Source: G963674835 sp963674835
GTDB taxonomy: Bacteria > Planctomycetota > Planctomycetia > Pirellulales > Thermoguttaceae
Reading direction: 5' to 3'
Assembly: GCA_963674835.2 (NCBI GenBank)
Contig: CAXXKC010000003.1
Location: forward strand, 1,922,001-1,986,000
DNA length: 64,000 bases
In this document: positions 36,514-45,531 of the stretch, in pieces
Position numbering within the stretch: position 1 is the stretch's first letter
Layout: each line of letters begins with the position of its first letter
Program-made: the position numbers and the translations under genes
Notes under the pieces: generated by a model
The model's database searches: none
Seen by the model: only the letters and a program-made list of their open reading frames with translations
What the model was told of the DNA's origin: nothing

Positions 36514-37653
36514 TCAGTTGGCTTGCACGGTTTCGGTACGCACGAGCACCAAGTTGGTAAAGAGGACGGCTTGAGCACCGGTCGATGGAACGCTAGGAGT
36601 GCTATCCCAATCGGGATTCCAGTCGGGTCCTGCAAGGGTTACTTCGCGGGTGAAGCCGGGCTGGACTTCGCCGAGGGAGACGATGCGGTACCAGCAGAAG
36701 ATATTGCCGGTGCCGCACAGCAACATCCAGTCGCCGGGGAGCGCGCTGAGTTGGGCGGCGGAGGTTGCGGAGAGGCGGAACTCGCCGCCACCGACGCCGC
36801 CGCCCAGCAGTTCCAGGCCAACGACGCGCTCGCCGTACTTGTTGGGATCGATCGCGGCGGTCGCCGTCGGCAGGGACATATCGCGATCGCGGAAGACGGC
36901 GACGGCGACGTTGAACTCGTTCGCCCCGACCTGGGCGACCGTGGCCAGCCAGGAATAATGTCCTTCGATTTCGTTGACGGCCGGACTGGTTCCGGCGGGA
37001 TCGTAGGAGCCGGATGTGGTGCTGAAGGCGAGGCGCGGCCGTAGGGTCGTGTCTTCCGGCGTGTCGACCATGAGGTCGTCGTGGGAGACGAAGACGCGCT
37101 GGGTGCCGGCGACGGTCATCGGAAGCAGAGGATCGGTGGAAAGCACGCGTCGGTCGAAACTCACTCGCTCCATGCGAAAAGGCGCAGCAGCGCCGCAGGG
37201 GAAATACTGAGCGTTGGCAGTATCGAAGGCGGTCGGGTCGGTGGCGTCGGCAGTGGTTTGGGCAATGAACCATGGGTCGATGGCGTAGCTTGCGCCGAAA
37301 GTGGCCGTCGTGACCAATGCCCAGCTACCGGAATTGCGTCGGACCCACATGGCCGGATCGAGCATGCCGCGGACCTTGATTTCTTCCATGGCGGCTTGGG
37401 CGACGGCGGTGGCGCGGTCGGCGGTGAGGGCCTGATTCATGCGATACATGGCGACGGGGATGAGGGCCAATACGCCGAGCAGTCCGAAGAGGAGGACGAA
37501 GATGGCGATGAGGACCTCCAAGAGCGTGAGCCCGCGACGCCGCGAAGCGATGCCTGGGAGGCATCGGGTTTGGAGGAGGCGTAGTGTGGGCCGGGCGCGG
37601 CCTTGGCCGGCGACTGTTGCGCCCAGGTTGTCGTCGCACGCGGTGGATCTCAC
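36514..37653 (-). CDS. GspI/PilV-like pseudopilin
   Basis: A 379-residue protein. Residues 36-60 hold the prepilin signal ASRRRG^LTLLEVLIAIFVLL with Glu46 at +5. The N-terminal leader before the site is unusually long (41 residues). The mature part after the helix (LIPVAMYRMNQALTADRATA) is beta-rich. It resembles the GspI/PilV class of minor pseudopilins. Translation starts at GTG with GGGAGG eight bases upstream and one base from the stop of the GspH-like gene, so coupling is likely. The C-terminal half is not assignable. Confidence 0.82.
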   Translation of the reverse strand: MRSTACDDNLGATVAGQGRARPTLRLLQTRCLPGIASRRRGLTLLEVLIAIFVLLFGLLGVLALIPVAMYRMNQALTADRATAVAQAAMEEIKVRGMLDPAMWVRRNSGSWALVTTATFGASYAIDPWFIAQTTADATDPTAFDTANAQYFPCGAAAPFRMERVSFDRRVLSTDPLLPMTVAGTQRVFVSHDDLMVDTPEDTTLRPRLAFSTTSGSYDPAGTSPAVNEIEGHYSWLATVAQVGANEFNVAVAVFRDRDMSLPTATAAIDPNKYGERVVGLELLGGGVGGGEFRLSATSAAQLSALPGDWMLLCGTGNIFCWYRIVSLGEVQPGFTREVTLAGPDWNPDWDSTPSVPSTGAQAVLFTNLVLVRTETVQAN

Positions 37654-37654
37654 G

Positions 37655-38659
37655 TTAGCGTCCTCCCAGGCTCTGACCCTCTTGAGCGTATTTTCGGGCG
37701 CCGACGAAGGTGCCGGCGCTGGCGTTTTCGGCGACGGTAACGAGACCGTTGCGCGGGAACACGGTGACCCAGAGGTTGTTGAGGTCCTGCCAGTTCAGCC
37801 GGCCGTCGTCGGCGAGGGACGCCGGATAGCCGGAGTCGCCCGGGTAGTTTCCGGGGATTTGCCCACGTTGGCCGATGAGCAGGTAGATCGGTTCGGCGGT
37901 CAAGGCGAGCGGTGTATAGCCGGAGGGGCTGAAGTAGCCGACCGAATCGATTCCGCCGTTGGGCGAGAACATGATGACAATGTCGCGGCGATCGGTGGTG
38001 GCGTTGGCCTCGAACGAAACGCTGCTGCCGCCGGAAGCGTAGAGGTCGATCACCGTGGTGCTCGGGAGCTGTAGGGGGCGGACTGCTGAGCGCATGGGCT
38101 GGCGCATGATTTGGTAGGGGAGATACGGCGACTCTGCACCGGGGCCGAGCCAAGGAACGGTCGTGCCGTCGCTCGTATCCAATTGAAGGGCCATCGGCGA
38201 TACGCTGGTAATGGTGTACCAGGGCCCTTGGTAGTTGAGCCGGAACTTGTCGCCAGCCTTGGCCATACTGGCGACGGCGCTATCGTCGGCAGAAACGCTG
38301 AAGCTGACGGTGAAGGTCGTGGAGAAACTGCCCCTGAGTTGGGCGGTGCTGCTGGTTGAGCTGCCTCCGTACGGCGGCGGGACTTCGGCCTGATAGAGGG
38401 TGAAGGCGGATTGGGGCTGGCTGCCGAAGCGCTCGATCCAGACGCCGGCGGGTCGGCCGGTTTCGCGGGCGCGGATTTGGGCGGAGGCGAAGTAGTCGCT
38501 GACGGAGCGGGCGGCCTCGCGGATGGGCCGGCGGACGAGGATGAGCCGCACCATGGGGACGGCCATCGCGGTGAGCAGGAGCATGATCGAAATGACGATC
38601 AGCATTTCGATCAGCGTGACACCGGGGCGCCGGGATCGGGATGGGGCAGTACCTCGCAT
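37655..38659 (-). CDS. GspH/FimT-like pseudopilin
   Basis: The ATG at 38659 gives 334 residues and a short leader with RRPG^VTLIEMLIVISIMLL (cleavage after Gly13, Glu18 at +5). The following segment REAARSVSDYFASAQIRARE is characteristic of GspH/FimT. The frame stays open upstream to 39013 but those codons overlap the preceding gene and carry no ribosome site, so the internal ATG is chosen. It is separated by one base from each neighbour (GspG-like and GspI-like), a tight operon arrangement. The C-terminal globular domain is longer than in classical GspH. Confidence 0.83.
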   Translation of the reverse strand: MRGTAPSRSRRPGVTLIEMLIVISIMLLLTAMAVPMVRLILVRRPIREAARSVSDYFASAQIRARETGRPAGVWIERFGSQPQSAFTLYQAEVPPPYGGSSTSSTAQLRGSFSTTFTVSFSVSADDSAVASMAKAGDKFRLNYQGPWYTITSVSPMALQLDTSDGTTVPWLGPGAESPYLPYQIMRQPMRSAVRPLQLPSTTVIDLYASGGSSVSFEANATTDRRDIVIMFSPNGGIDSVGYFSPSGYTPLALTAEPIYLLIGQRGQIPGNYPGDSGYPASLADDGRLNWQDLNNLWVTVFPRNGLVTVAENASAGTFVGARKYAQEGQSLGGR

Positions 38660-38660
38660 G

Positions 38661-39731
38661 CTACCGGCCCTCGCTGCGGTGGTTGTGGATGTTGTCGAAG
38701 TGGTTGAGGTGCTCGGTGATGAGGCCACCTGAGGCAAGCTCGTCGTCGAGAGGTTGTCCGATCGGATAGCCATTGCCGTCTGGACCACACGGGTCGAGCG
38801 GAACCACATAAGCATACGTGGCGCCAGATGTTTCCTTGCCGATGTTGATGTCGAAACCCCGCACAACGAGAGCACCGCCGTCTGTCGTGACTTCGCCATC
38901 CGGCCCGGCCGAGTAGATGAGCGGATAGGTTGCATAGGCCTCGGGCTGGGCGTTGGCCGTATCGAACGGGTCGTGGTACTTTGCAGGATCGTCGGACTGC
39001 AGATCGCTGTCACCTTGGAGGCTGGGGATGAACCCGGCCGGCCAGCGAAGGAAGCGGATCGGTCGCCTCCATCCGTCGAGGAACTCGGGCAATCCGTCGT
39101 TGTCGGTATCGCCGATTTCGTCGGCGTGGAACTGGGCTGCGGTTTCCGGATCGCTCATGACGATCATGTACAAGCACTCCGCAGCGCCCAATCCCTGAAC
39201 CGTGGCCATGTCGGCAACACCGCAAGCCTGCTTGTACTTGCGGTAGTACTGCATGGTAAGCGCGGGGACTCTGTCGGATGGCAGTATGAGGTTCGGGTGC
39301 CATGCAGAATCGTCGGGGTCGGCGGACGCGTCGGACGGATTGAGCAGAACATCGCTCCAGCGGTCGGGCATTTCCATGCGCATGAGGTCGCGAAGCGCGT
39401 CGAGGCGAACCCTGGCGACAAGCTTTTCGGGGGTCAAGCCGAGGCTGGCGTATGAGGCTGACAGTGAGCCCGCACGATCCTCGATTTCGTCCTGCGTCAT
39501 GGGGAGGCGGCGAGTGCGGTAGGACTCGTAGCGTTCCATGATGATGGCGTTGATTTTTTCGATCGTGGCGCGGGTGCCGTCGATGCGCGCGGTTTGGCGG
39601 GCGGAGCTGAGGGCGCCCAATGTGATACCGGCGAGAATGGCGATGATGGTGACCGTGACCAGCAATTCCACCAAGGTGAACCCGCCGGTGCGGCCATCCA
39701 TGGTTCGGGAATCGGCGCTGTGCTGGGTCAT
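38661..39731 (-). CDS. GspG-like pseudopilin (second copy)
   Basis: A 356-residue protein with leader RTGG^FTLVELLVTVTIIAIL (cleavage after Gly17, Glu22 at +5), helix TRATIEKINAIIMERYESY, and a later DTDNDGLPEFLDGWRRPI segment. That last piece resembles the calcium-loop and C-terminal region of major pseudopilins (GspG). Its start overlaps the stop of the first GspG-like gene by four bases (ATGA type), so translation is coupled. The protein is more than twice the length of classical GspG. It may be the major subunit or a paired subunit; this cannot be decided here. Confidence 0.82.
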   Translation of the reverse strand: MTQHSADSRTMDGRTGGFTLVELLVTVTIIAILAGITLGALSSARQTARIDGTRATIEKINAIIMERYESYRTRRLPMTQDEIEDRAGSLSASYASLGLTPEKLVARVRLDALRDLMRMEMPDRWSDVLLNPSDASADPDDSAWHPNLILPSDRVPALTMQYYRKYKQACGVADMATVQGLGAAECLYMIVMSDPETAAQFHADEIGDTDNDGLPEFLDGWRRPIRFLRWPAGFIPSLQGDSDLQSDDPAKYHDPFDTANAQPEAYATYPLIYSAGPDGEVTTDGGALVVRGFDINIGKETSGATYAYVVPLDPCGPDGNGYPIGQPLDDELASGGLITEHLNHFDNIHNHRSEGR

Positions 39732-40726
39732 GGCCTGCTCATTGCGGCTTGGATGGTTGTGGTGGTGAAGTTGGTGATATTGTCGAACTGCGTGGCGCCG
39801 CTGGCATCGTCTACGAAGTTGGAGCCCGAGGGGAACAGGGCGCCATGGCTTTGACTGCCGGCCGGCCCCACCGCGTTGGTATCGCCGTAGCCGTTGTCGA
39901 GGCCGGCGCAGATGATCTGGAAGGTGGCGGGGTTGACGTAGACGTATTCGGGCGTGGTGAGGTTAGTTCGACTTGAATCGAGGTACGGTCGGGGCAACCC
40001 ACCCTCGGACGCAATGCCCTGTTCGTAGTAAGCGGTATTGGACCCGCTGCCGGTAGTGAACGCCTTGAGGTAGACGTAAGGAGCCGTCAACCTGGACGGA
40101 TGATAGACGGTTACGCTTCCGCTGCTAACGGTCAGACGATCGGCTGGGAAGGTCATCAAGCCGGCAATGCGGCTGGAAGAGGCCGTCGTGGATTGGAACG
40201 GATTGGCGGGATCGGCGCAGAAGCCGGTCAGTGTGGTGGGGTCGGAGGGGCTGGGCAGGCCACCGAGCCAGAAGACCAAGGCGCTGCGGGGGTCGAGGTC
40301 GTCGACGTTGAAGGAGGGGATTCCGGTCGATGCGTCGCTAACGGTGTTCTTGAAGGTGGTCCAATTGGTGGCGAGGTCGCCCGTGAGCGTGAAGCGGGGA
40401 AAGCGAGTGCGGAGATGGCTGATGATGCGCTGTCGTGCAGCGTCCTGGTAGGTGATGGCGGGGCTGGAACCGGGGATGGTGGCGGTGTTGTCCAACCCGG
40501 CACAGTCGGGCGGGTATTCGCCGAATTCCTGTTTGTAGCGTTCGAGGGCGGATTCGAGCTGGGTGATTTCGGTCCGTATGACGGCCTGGCGGGCGGTGAT
40601 TCGGACTCCGATGACGGCGGCCGTGACGATAGCGGCCAGGATGCCGATGATCACGATCACCACCAGGAGTTCCACGAGGGTAAAGCCCGTCCGAGGGCGC
40701 CGGGACCGCAAGATGGTTGTGTTCAT
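39728..40726 (-). CDS. GspG-like pseudopilin (first copy)
   Basis: ATG at 40726, preceded by AGGA about ten bases upstream, gives 332 residues. The prepilin signal is RTG^FTLVELLVVIVIIGIL (cleavage after Gly14, Glu19 at +5), then a helix ending TEITQLESALERYKQEFGEYPP, which is the typical GspG/PulG alpha1-to-beta transition. The globular part is long and rich in Ser, Thr and Gly. It lies 107 bases after the PilC-like gene and overlaps the second GspG-like gene. Major-pilin status is inferred from the motif. Confidence 0.84.
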   Translation of the reverse strand: MNTTILRSRRPRTGFTLVELLVVIVIIGILAAIVTAAVIGVRITARQAVIRTEITQLESALERYKQEFGEYPPDCAGLDNTATIPGSSPAITYQDAARQRIISHLRTRFPRFTLTGDLATNWTTFKNTVSDASTGIPSFNVDDLDPRSALVFWLGGLPSPSDPTTLTGFCADPANPFQSTTASSSRIAGLMTFPADRLTVSSGSVTVYHPSRLTAPYVYLKAFTTGSGSNTAYYEQGIASEGGLPRPYLDSSRTNLTTPEYVYVNPATFQIICAGLDNGYGDTNAVGPAGSQSHGALFPSGSNFVDDASGATQFDNITNFTTTTIQAAMSRP

Positions 40727-40833
40727 GTCGGAGTTTCCTAAATCGGGAGTCGGAATTCGAAAATCGCCAGTCGATCCTGACAGCAACTAACCGCGACCCA
40801 CTGCCCACAACGAGAGTACGCAGGGTTCTCCTT

Positions 40834-42174
40834 TTACTTGCCACCGCCGGTGAGGTTTTGGATCAACGCGATCAGGGGCAAGAACAGTGCAATGACGATG
40901 AAGCCGACCATACCACCGAGGACGATGATAAGCACGGGTTCCATGAGTCGTGCGAGGCCGTCGGTGAGCACGGCGACTTCTTCGTCGTAGGTGTCGGCAA
41001 CTTTGTAGAGCATGGTATCGAGTTCGCCGGTTTCTTCGCCGACGTCGACCATGTTGACGACCATGTCGTCGATGACCTTTTGGTTCATTCGGGTGAGGTA
41101 CAAGAGGAGACCGATGGGGCCGCCGAGGAAGAACATCCAGTAGAGCATGGCGCCTACGTGGAAGCCGGGGCGTCCGTGGTCTCGCAGCGGCTGCGCGATG
41201 GATTCGCCCTCGCGAATGGCATCGTAGACCTTGGTGTAGATATCTTCGAAGACGGCGTTTCCGGCGGTTTCGCGGGTGATGTGGAGGGCTTCGAGGATGG
41301 GCACACCGCTGGCCACGAGGGTGCCGAGGGTACGCGTGGTGCGGGCGACGATGTTCTTTTCGATCAACTGGCCGAACAAGGGGACCTTGAGCTTGAAGAG
41401 GTCGGAGCCGAACCGGCCCATCTTGAACTTGCGAACGAGCTTGAGCAAGAGCCAGATGGTGAGAGGGATGCCGGGGAGCAAATACCAGAAGTTGGCAACG
41501 GCGTAGGACATCTTGACGAGCAAGACGGTGGCGGCGGGGAGCTTGGCGCCGAAGTCGGTGAAGATTTTTTCGAACGCCGGCACGATTTTGAGCATGATGA
41601 AGGTGAGGATGCCGACGGCGAAGACGACGACGAAGACCGGGTAGATCATGGCGCCGCGGACCTTACGTTTGAGCGATTCGGCCCGCTCTTTGAACTCGGC
41701 GAGACGCTGGAGGATGACTTCGAGGGCACCGCCGGCCTCGCCCGCCTTGATCATGTTGACGTAGAGCCGGTCGAAGGCCTTGGGGCACTTGGCCATGGCC
41801 TCGGAGAGGGTGGAGCCGGACTCGATGTTGTCGCAGACGTCGATGAGGGCGTTTTTGAGGGGTCCGGGCTTTGCCTGCTGTTCGAGGATTTTGAGGCTGC
41901 GGAGGATGGGAAGGCCGGCGTCCTGAAGAATGGACAACTGGCGCGTGAAGGTGCAGAGGATCTTGGCTTTGACGCCGCCGATGGCGAAGGTCTTGCCTCG
42001 CTTGGCACCTTTCTTCTTGTCGCCCGCCTTGCGGGCCTTTTTGAGGGTGATCTTCGTGATGAAGTACCCTTTTTGCCGAATGGTCGCTTGCGCTTCTTCT
42101 TCGGTCGGCGCTTCGATAACGTCCCGGATTTCCTGCCCGGTTTCGTCCATCGCCTCGAATTGATAGGTCGGCAT
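40834..42174 (-). CDS. PilC/GspF inner-membrane platform protein
   Basis: The 446-residue product has an N-terminal cytoplasmic segment (MPTYQFEAMDETGQE) and two GspF domains: FTRQLSILQDAGLPILRSLKIL (first) and ARTTRTLGTLVASGVPILEALHI (second). The hydrophobic segments YPVFVVVFAVGILTFIML, FWYLLPGIPLTIWLLL and the C-terminal VLIIVLGGMVGFIVIALFLP are visible. Within the second domain an extra segment of about 40 residues with MLYWMFFLGGPIGLLLYL is inserted, so it is longer than the usual 400. It is the platform on which the ATPases act and sits 85 bases after the second ATPase gene. The functional call is firm. Confidence 0.93.
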   Translation of the reverse strand: MPTYQFEAMDETGQEIRDVIEAPTEEEAQATIRQKGYFITKITLKKARKAGDKKKGAKRGKTFAIGGVKAKILCTFTRQLSILQDAGLPILRSLKILEQQAKPGPLKNALIDVCDNIESGSTLSEAMAKCPKAFDRLYVNMIKAGEAGGALEVILQRLAEFKERAESLKRKVRGAMIYPVFVVVFAVGILTFIMLKIVPAFEKIFTDFGAKLPAATVLLVKMSYAVANFWYLLPGIPLTIWLLLKLVRKFKMGRFGSDLFKLKVPLFGQLIEKNIVARTTRTLGTLVASGVPILEALHITRETAGNAVFEDIYTKVYDAIREGESIAQPLRDHGRPGFHVGAMLYWMFFLGGPIGLLLYLTRMNQKVIDDMVVNMVDVGEETGELDTMLYKVADTYDEEVAVLTDGLARLMEPVLIIVLGGMVGFIVIALFLPLIALIQNLTGGGK

Positions 42175-42259
42175 AGCTTAGGCCCTTTGGGTAGTGCCCG
42201 GGGAGTAGTTTGTGTTGTGAGTCGTGAGTCGCGGGTTGTGAGTCGTGGTTGGTTCTTCG

Positions 42260-43975
42260 TTAGACGTCTAGGACGGTTTCGCGAACGGCCTCTTCAACGG
42301 TGGTGATTCCGGCGAAGACTTTGTCCATACCGTAGATGCGGAGGGACGTCATGCCGGAGCGGAGCGCCGCCGCGCGAATTTCTTCGGTGGAGGCGTTGGT
42401 GTTGATGCAGTGCCGGATATCGTCGTTGATGGGCATGTATTCGAAGAGGCCCGTTCGGCCTTTGAAGCCGGTGTTGTTGCACACACCGCAGCCGCGGCCG
42501 CGGTAGAAGTGGCGTCCCTTGACATCCTCGGGGCGCAACTGGAGGTCGGCGAGCATGTCGGGCGTGGGCTTTTCCTTCTCGCAACAGTTGACACAGATCT
42601 TGCGGACCAAGCGCTGTGCGAGCACGCCTTCGAGCGTGGCCGTGATGAGGAAGGGAGGAATGCCCATATCGCGGAGGCGCGTGACCGTGCTGGGCGCGTC
42701 GTTGGTGTGGAGTGTGCTGAAGACCATGTGCCCGGTGAGGGACGCCTGGACGGCGATTTCGGCCGTTTCGAGATCGCGGATTTCGCCGACGAGGATGATA
42801 TCGGGATCTTGGCGGAGGATGGACCGAAGGCACTGGGCAAAGGTGTTGCCGATGTTCGGATCGACGGGAATCTGGACGATCCCTTCGATTTCGTACTCGA
42901 CGGGATCCTCGGTGGTGATGATTTTGTCTTCGATGGAGTTGAGTTCGTTGAGGGCGCCGTAGAGGGTGGTCGTCTTGCCGGAGCCTGTCGGGCCGGTGAC
43001 CAAGACGATGCCGTGCGGGCGACGGATGAGCTCGCGGAAGGAGACGAGGATGCCGGGATCCATGCCTACGACGTCGAGGTCGAGCATAACGACCGAACGG
43101 TCCAACACCCGCATGACGACGCTTTCGCCGAACATGGTGGGGAGGGTGCTGACGCGGAAGTCGACGGGGTGGCCACCGACGGTGATGCGAATGCGGCCGT
43201 CCTGAGGGAGGCGGCGTTCGGCGATGTCGAGGTTGGCCATGACCTTGATGCGCGTGATGATGGCAAACGCCAAGTGGCGCGGCGGCGGGACCATCTCGTA
43301 GAGGACGCCATCGGCCCGGATGCGGATCTTGAACTCGTTCTCGAAGGGCTCGAAGTGCAAGTCGCTGGCGCGGTCCTTGATCGCGACGAGGAGGACCATG
43401 TTCAAGAGCTTGCGGACGGGGGCGCTGTCGGCCATGGCCTCCATGCTGGCCAAGTCGAGGGGCCCGTCGGCCTCCATCGCCTTGGCGGCGGCGATCATGT
43501 CGGGGTCGCTCTCGATTTCGTCGATGACCGACTCGACGCTTTCGACGACGTTGTAGTATCGTTCGAGGGCGGCCAGGAGATCGCGTTCGGTGGTGACGAC
43601 CGCACGCACCTCGTAGCCGAGGAAGCTCCGCAGCTCGTCGAGGATCGACAACTTCTGCGGATCGCACATCGCCACGGTGAGGACGTTGTTTTTGAAGCTG
43701 ACGGGGACGATGCGGTAGAGCTGAGCCATGGGCTCGGTGACGTGGGCAAGCACCTCGGGCGACACGACGATGTCGGCCAGGTTGACCGCTCGCATTCCCA
43801 TTTGCTCGGCGAGGGCCTGGGCGAGCTGGTCTTCGGTGATGAAGCCCATGCCGACGGCGATCTGGCCGAGAAGTTCGCCCTGCCGCTCTTGCTGCTCGTC
43901 GAGCAGCACTTCGCGCTGCTCGTCGGTGATGAAGCCGAGGTCGATCAGGATTTGGCCGATGCGCCGCAACGCCAT
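42260..43975 (-). CDS. PilB/GspE-type assembly ATPase (second copy)
   Basis: A 571-residue motor ATPase. An MshEN-like N-terminal domain contains two similar motifs (ILIDLGFITDEQ and IAVGMGFITEDQ). Then come the ASDLHFEPF region, Walker A GPTGSGKT (328-335), Asp box EDPVEY, Walker B IILVGEIRD and His box TLHTND. A tetracysteine zinc site (CVNC and CGVC) lies at about 461-499, usual for extension ATPases. It powers pilus or pseudopilus assembly. It lies 42 bases after pilT and 85 before the PilC-like gene. Two such ATPases are present in this locus. Confidence 0.94.
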   Translation of the reverse strand: MALRRIGQILIDLGFITDEQREVLLDEQQERQGELLGQIAVGMGFITEDQLAQALAEQMGMRAVNLADIVVSPEVLAHVTEPMAQLYRIVPVSFKNNVLTVAMCDPQKLSILDELRSFLGYEVRAVVTTERDLLAALERYYNVVESVESVIDEIESDPDMIAAAKAMEADGPLDLASMEAMADSAPVRKLLNMVLLVAIKDRASDLHFEPFENEFKIRIRADGVLYEMVPPPRHLAFAIITRIKVMANLDIAERRLPQDGRIRITVGGHPVDFRVSTLPTMFGESVVMRVLDRSVVMLDLDVVGMDPGILVSFRELIRRPHGIVLVTGPTGSGKTTTLYGALNELNSIEDKIITTEDPVEYEIEGIVQIPVDPNIGNTFAQCLRSILRQDPDIILVGEIRDLETAEIAVQASLTGHMVFSTLHTNDAPSTVTRLRDMGIPPFLITATLEGVLAQRLVRKICVNCCEKEKPTPDMLADLQLRPEDVKGRHFYRGRGCGVCNNTGFKGRTGLFEYMPINDDIRHCINTNASTEEIRAAALRSGMTSLRIYGMDKVFAGITTVEEAVRETVLDV

Positions 43976-44017
43976 AACTGGTGTACTTTCGATTGGATGA
44001 GCGGCCTGCGCCGTCGT

Positions 44018-45163
44018 TTACGAACCGTTTCTTTCGTTTTCAGGAGGCTCTTTGTCGCCGCGGGAACGTCCGTCCTCTTCGTCGTCGAACATCCCCCGTT
44101 CGGCGCGCGCGATGGCGGTGGCCAACTGGTCGGGGGAGTTGCATTTGACCATCACGTCGCGTTTTTCGACGATACCGGCCTTCCAGAGGCGAAAGAGGTG
44201 GTCGTCGAGTAGCTGCATGCCAAGCTTCTGGCCGGTTTGGATGGAGGACGTGATACGGTAGGTCTTGTTTTCGCGGATAAGGTTGGCGATGGCGGGGACC
44301 ACGACGAGCATTTCGTAGGCCGCGACGCGCCCGCCGCCGATCTTGGGGAGCAGTTGCTGAGAGAGGATGCCGATGATGGCGGTGGACAACTGGGTGCGGA
44401 TCTGCTCCTGCTGGGTCGTGGGGAAGACGTCGATGATGCGGTTGACGGTGCCTTGGGCACCGGTGGTGTGGAGCGTGCCGAAGACGATGTGGCCCGTTTC
44501 TGCCGCGGTGATGGCGGCTTCGATCGTTTCCAAATCGCGCATTTCGCCGACGAGGATGACGTCGGGGTCTTGACGCAATGCACGGCGGATGGCCTCGGCG
44601 AAACTGGGCACGTCGACGCCCAACTCGCGCTGGTTGATCGTCGACTTGCGATGGTTGTGGTAGAACTCGATGGGATCTTCGATGGTAATGATGTGATGGT
44701 CGACGGTATTGTTGAGGTAGTCGATCATCGCGGCCAGGGTCGTTGTCTTTCCGGAGCCGGTGGGGCCAGTGACGAGGAACAGGCCGCGGGGGCGCATGAT
44801 TAGGTCGGCGACCACCGGGGGCGTTCCCAGGTCCTTGAAGTTCAACAACTTGGTGGGGATCTGCCGCAGCACGAGCCCGACGCAGCCCTTCTGCTTGAAA
44901 ACGGAGACACGGAACCGGGCGGCATCGCCAAAGGCGAACCCGAAGTCGGAGGTGCCGACCTCCTGGAGTTCCTGTTGGCAGCGTTCGGGCGTGATGCTTT
45001 TCATCAGCGCGACGGTGTCTTCCGGTTCCAAGGACTTGGTATCGAGGCGGATCAGGTGCCCATCGATGCGTACGACGGGGGGTTGGCCCACGGTAATGTG
45101 CAAATCGCTAGCCTTGCGATTGACGACCGTGTGCAGGAGCTTGTCGATCAGAATGGTTGCCAT
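44018..45163 (-). CDS. pilT: PilT-type retraction ATPase
   Basis: The ATG at 45163 gives 381 residues, typical of PilT. The N-terminus ATILIDKLLHTVVNRKASDL and HITVGQPPVVRIDG is the PilT PAS-like domain. Walker A is GPTGSGKT (133-140), followed by ITIEDPIEF, the Walker B DVILVGEMRD and FGTLHTTGA. The end of the core has the PilT AIRNLIRE-like segment (AIANLIRENKTYRI). PilT retracts type IV pili. The longer frame up to 45376 is rejected because it lacks a ribosome site. It may have its own promoter in the 368-base gap upstream. Confidence 0.94.
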   Translation of the reverse strand: MATILIDKLLHTVVNRKASDLHITVGQPPVVRIDGHLIRLDTKSLEPEDTVALMKSITPERCQQELQEVGTSDFGFAFGDAARFRVSVFKQKGCVGLVLRQIPTKLLNFKDLGTPPVVADLIMRPRGLFLVTGPTGSGKTTTLAAMIDYLNNTVDHHIITIEDPIEFYHNHRKSTINQRELGVDVPSFAEAIRRALRQDPDVILVGEMRDLETIEAAITAAETGHIVFGTLHTTGAQGTVNRIIDVFPTTQQEQIRTQLSTAIIGILSQQLLPKIGGGRVAAYEMLVVVPAIANLIRENKTYRITSSIQTGQKLGMQLLDDHLFRLWKAGIVEKRDVMVKCNSPDQLATAIARAERGMFDDEEDGRSRGDKEPPENERNGS

Positions 45164-45531
45164 CGATTCCGTTTCCCACGCGAGTGAGCCAGCCCGCCCA
45201 GGGGTATTGCGAACCGAACCCCTCGTAATCCATTTCCGCTTGCGCTGGGCAGCACGTCTGCTGCGTCGTGCAGAGCGGACCGAAAACCCTGAAAAGTCGC
45301 GGCTGCGTGTCCCACTCGGTCGAGGAGGATCGCCACCGTTGTTGCGCAACAGAAACCAACTCGACAGGACCGTCACCTCCGCTGGCGATCGCTATCGAAC
45401 GTACTCGCTTGGCGCCGCTGCCACCCCCCGGGCCAGGCAGGGGCGGACATCATGTCCGCGTTCGCCACGATTATTCGCGTTGCGTGCAAGCAACGCAAAG
45501 TATTTTTTCAACAAATCCCAAATCTAGCGGG
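45164..45531. other. intergenic gap within the pilus locus, with two palindromes
   Basis: The largest gap in the locus, with no gene. It has GCGGACATCATGTCCGC at 45443-45459 and GCGTTGC / GCAACGC with a six-base loop at 45477-45496. The second hairpin is followed on the plus strand by TATTTTTT, a terminator-like pattern for plus-strand transcription. The gap suggests that pilT onwards may be separately promoted from the first ATPase gene. Confidence 0.55.

Noticed and set aside
38660..39013. N-terminal extension of the GspH-like protein
   Set aside because: It overlaps the upstream pseudopilin gene in a different frame and is low in complexity.
40717..42306. 529-residue plus-strand frame opposite the PilC-like gene
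   Set aside because: Acidic composition shadow of a conserved GspF gene.
42410..44212. 600-residue plus-strand frame opposite the second PilB gene
   Set aside because: It overlaps a gene with every ATPase motif; the frame has no motif of its own.
45164..45376. N-terminal extension of PilT
   Set aside because: The extension has no ribosome site and no similarity to PilT; the ATG at 45163 begins the conserved N-terminus.
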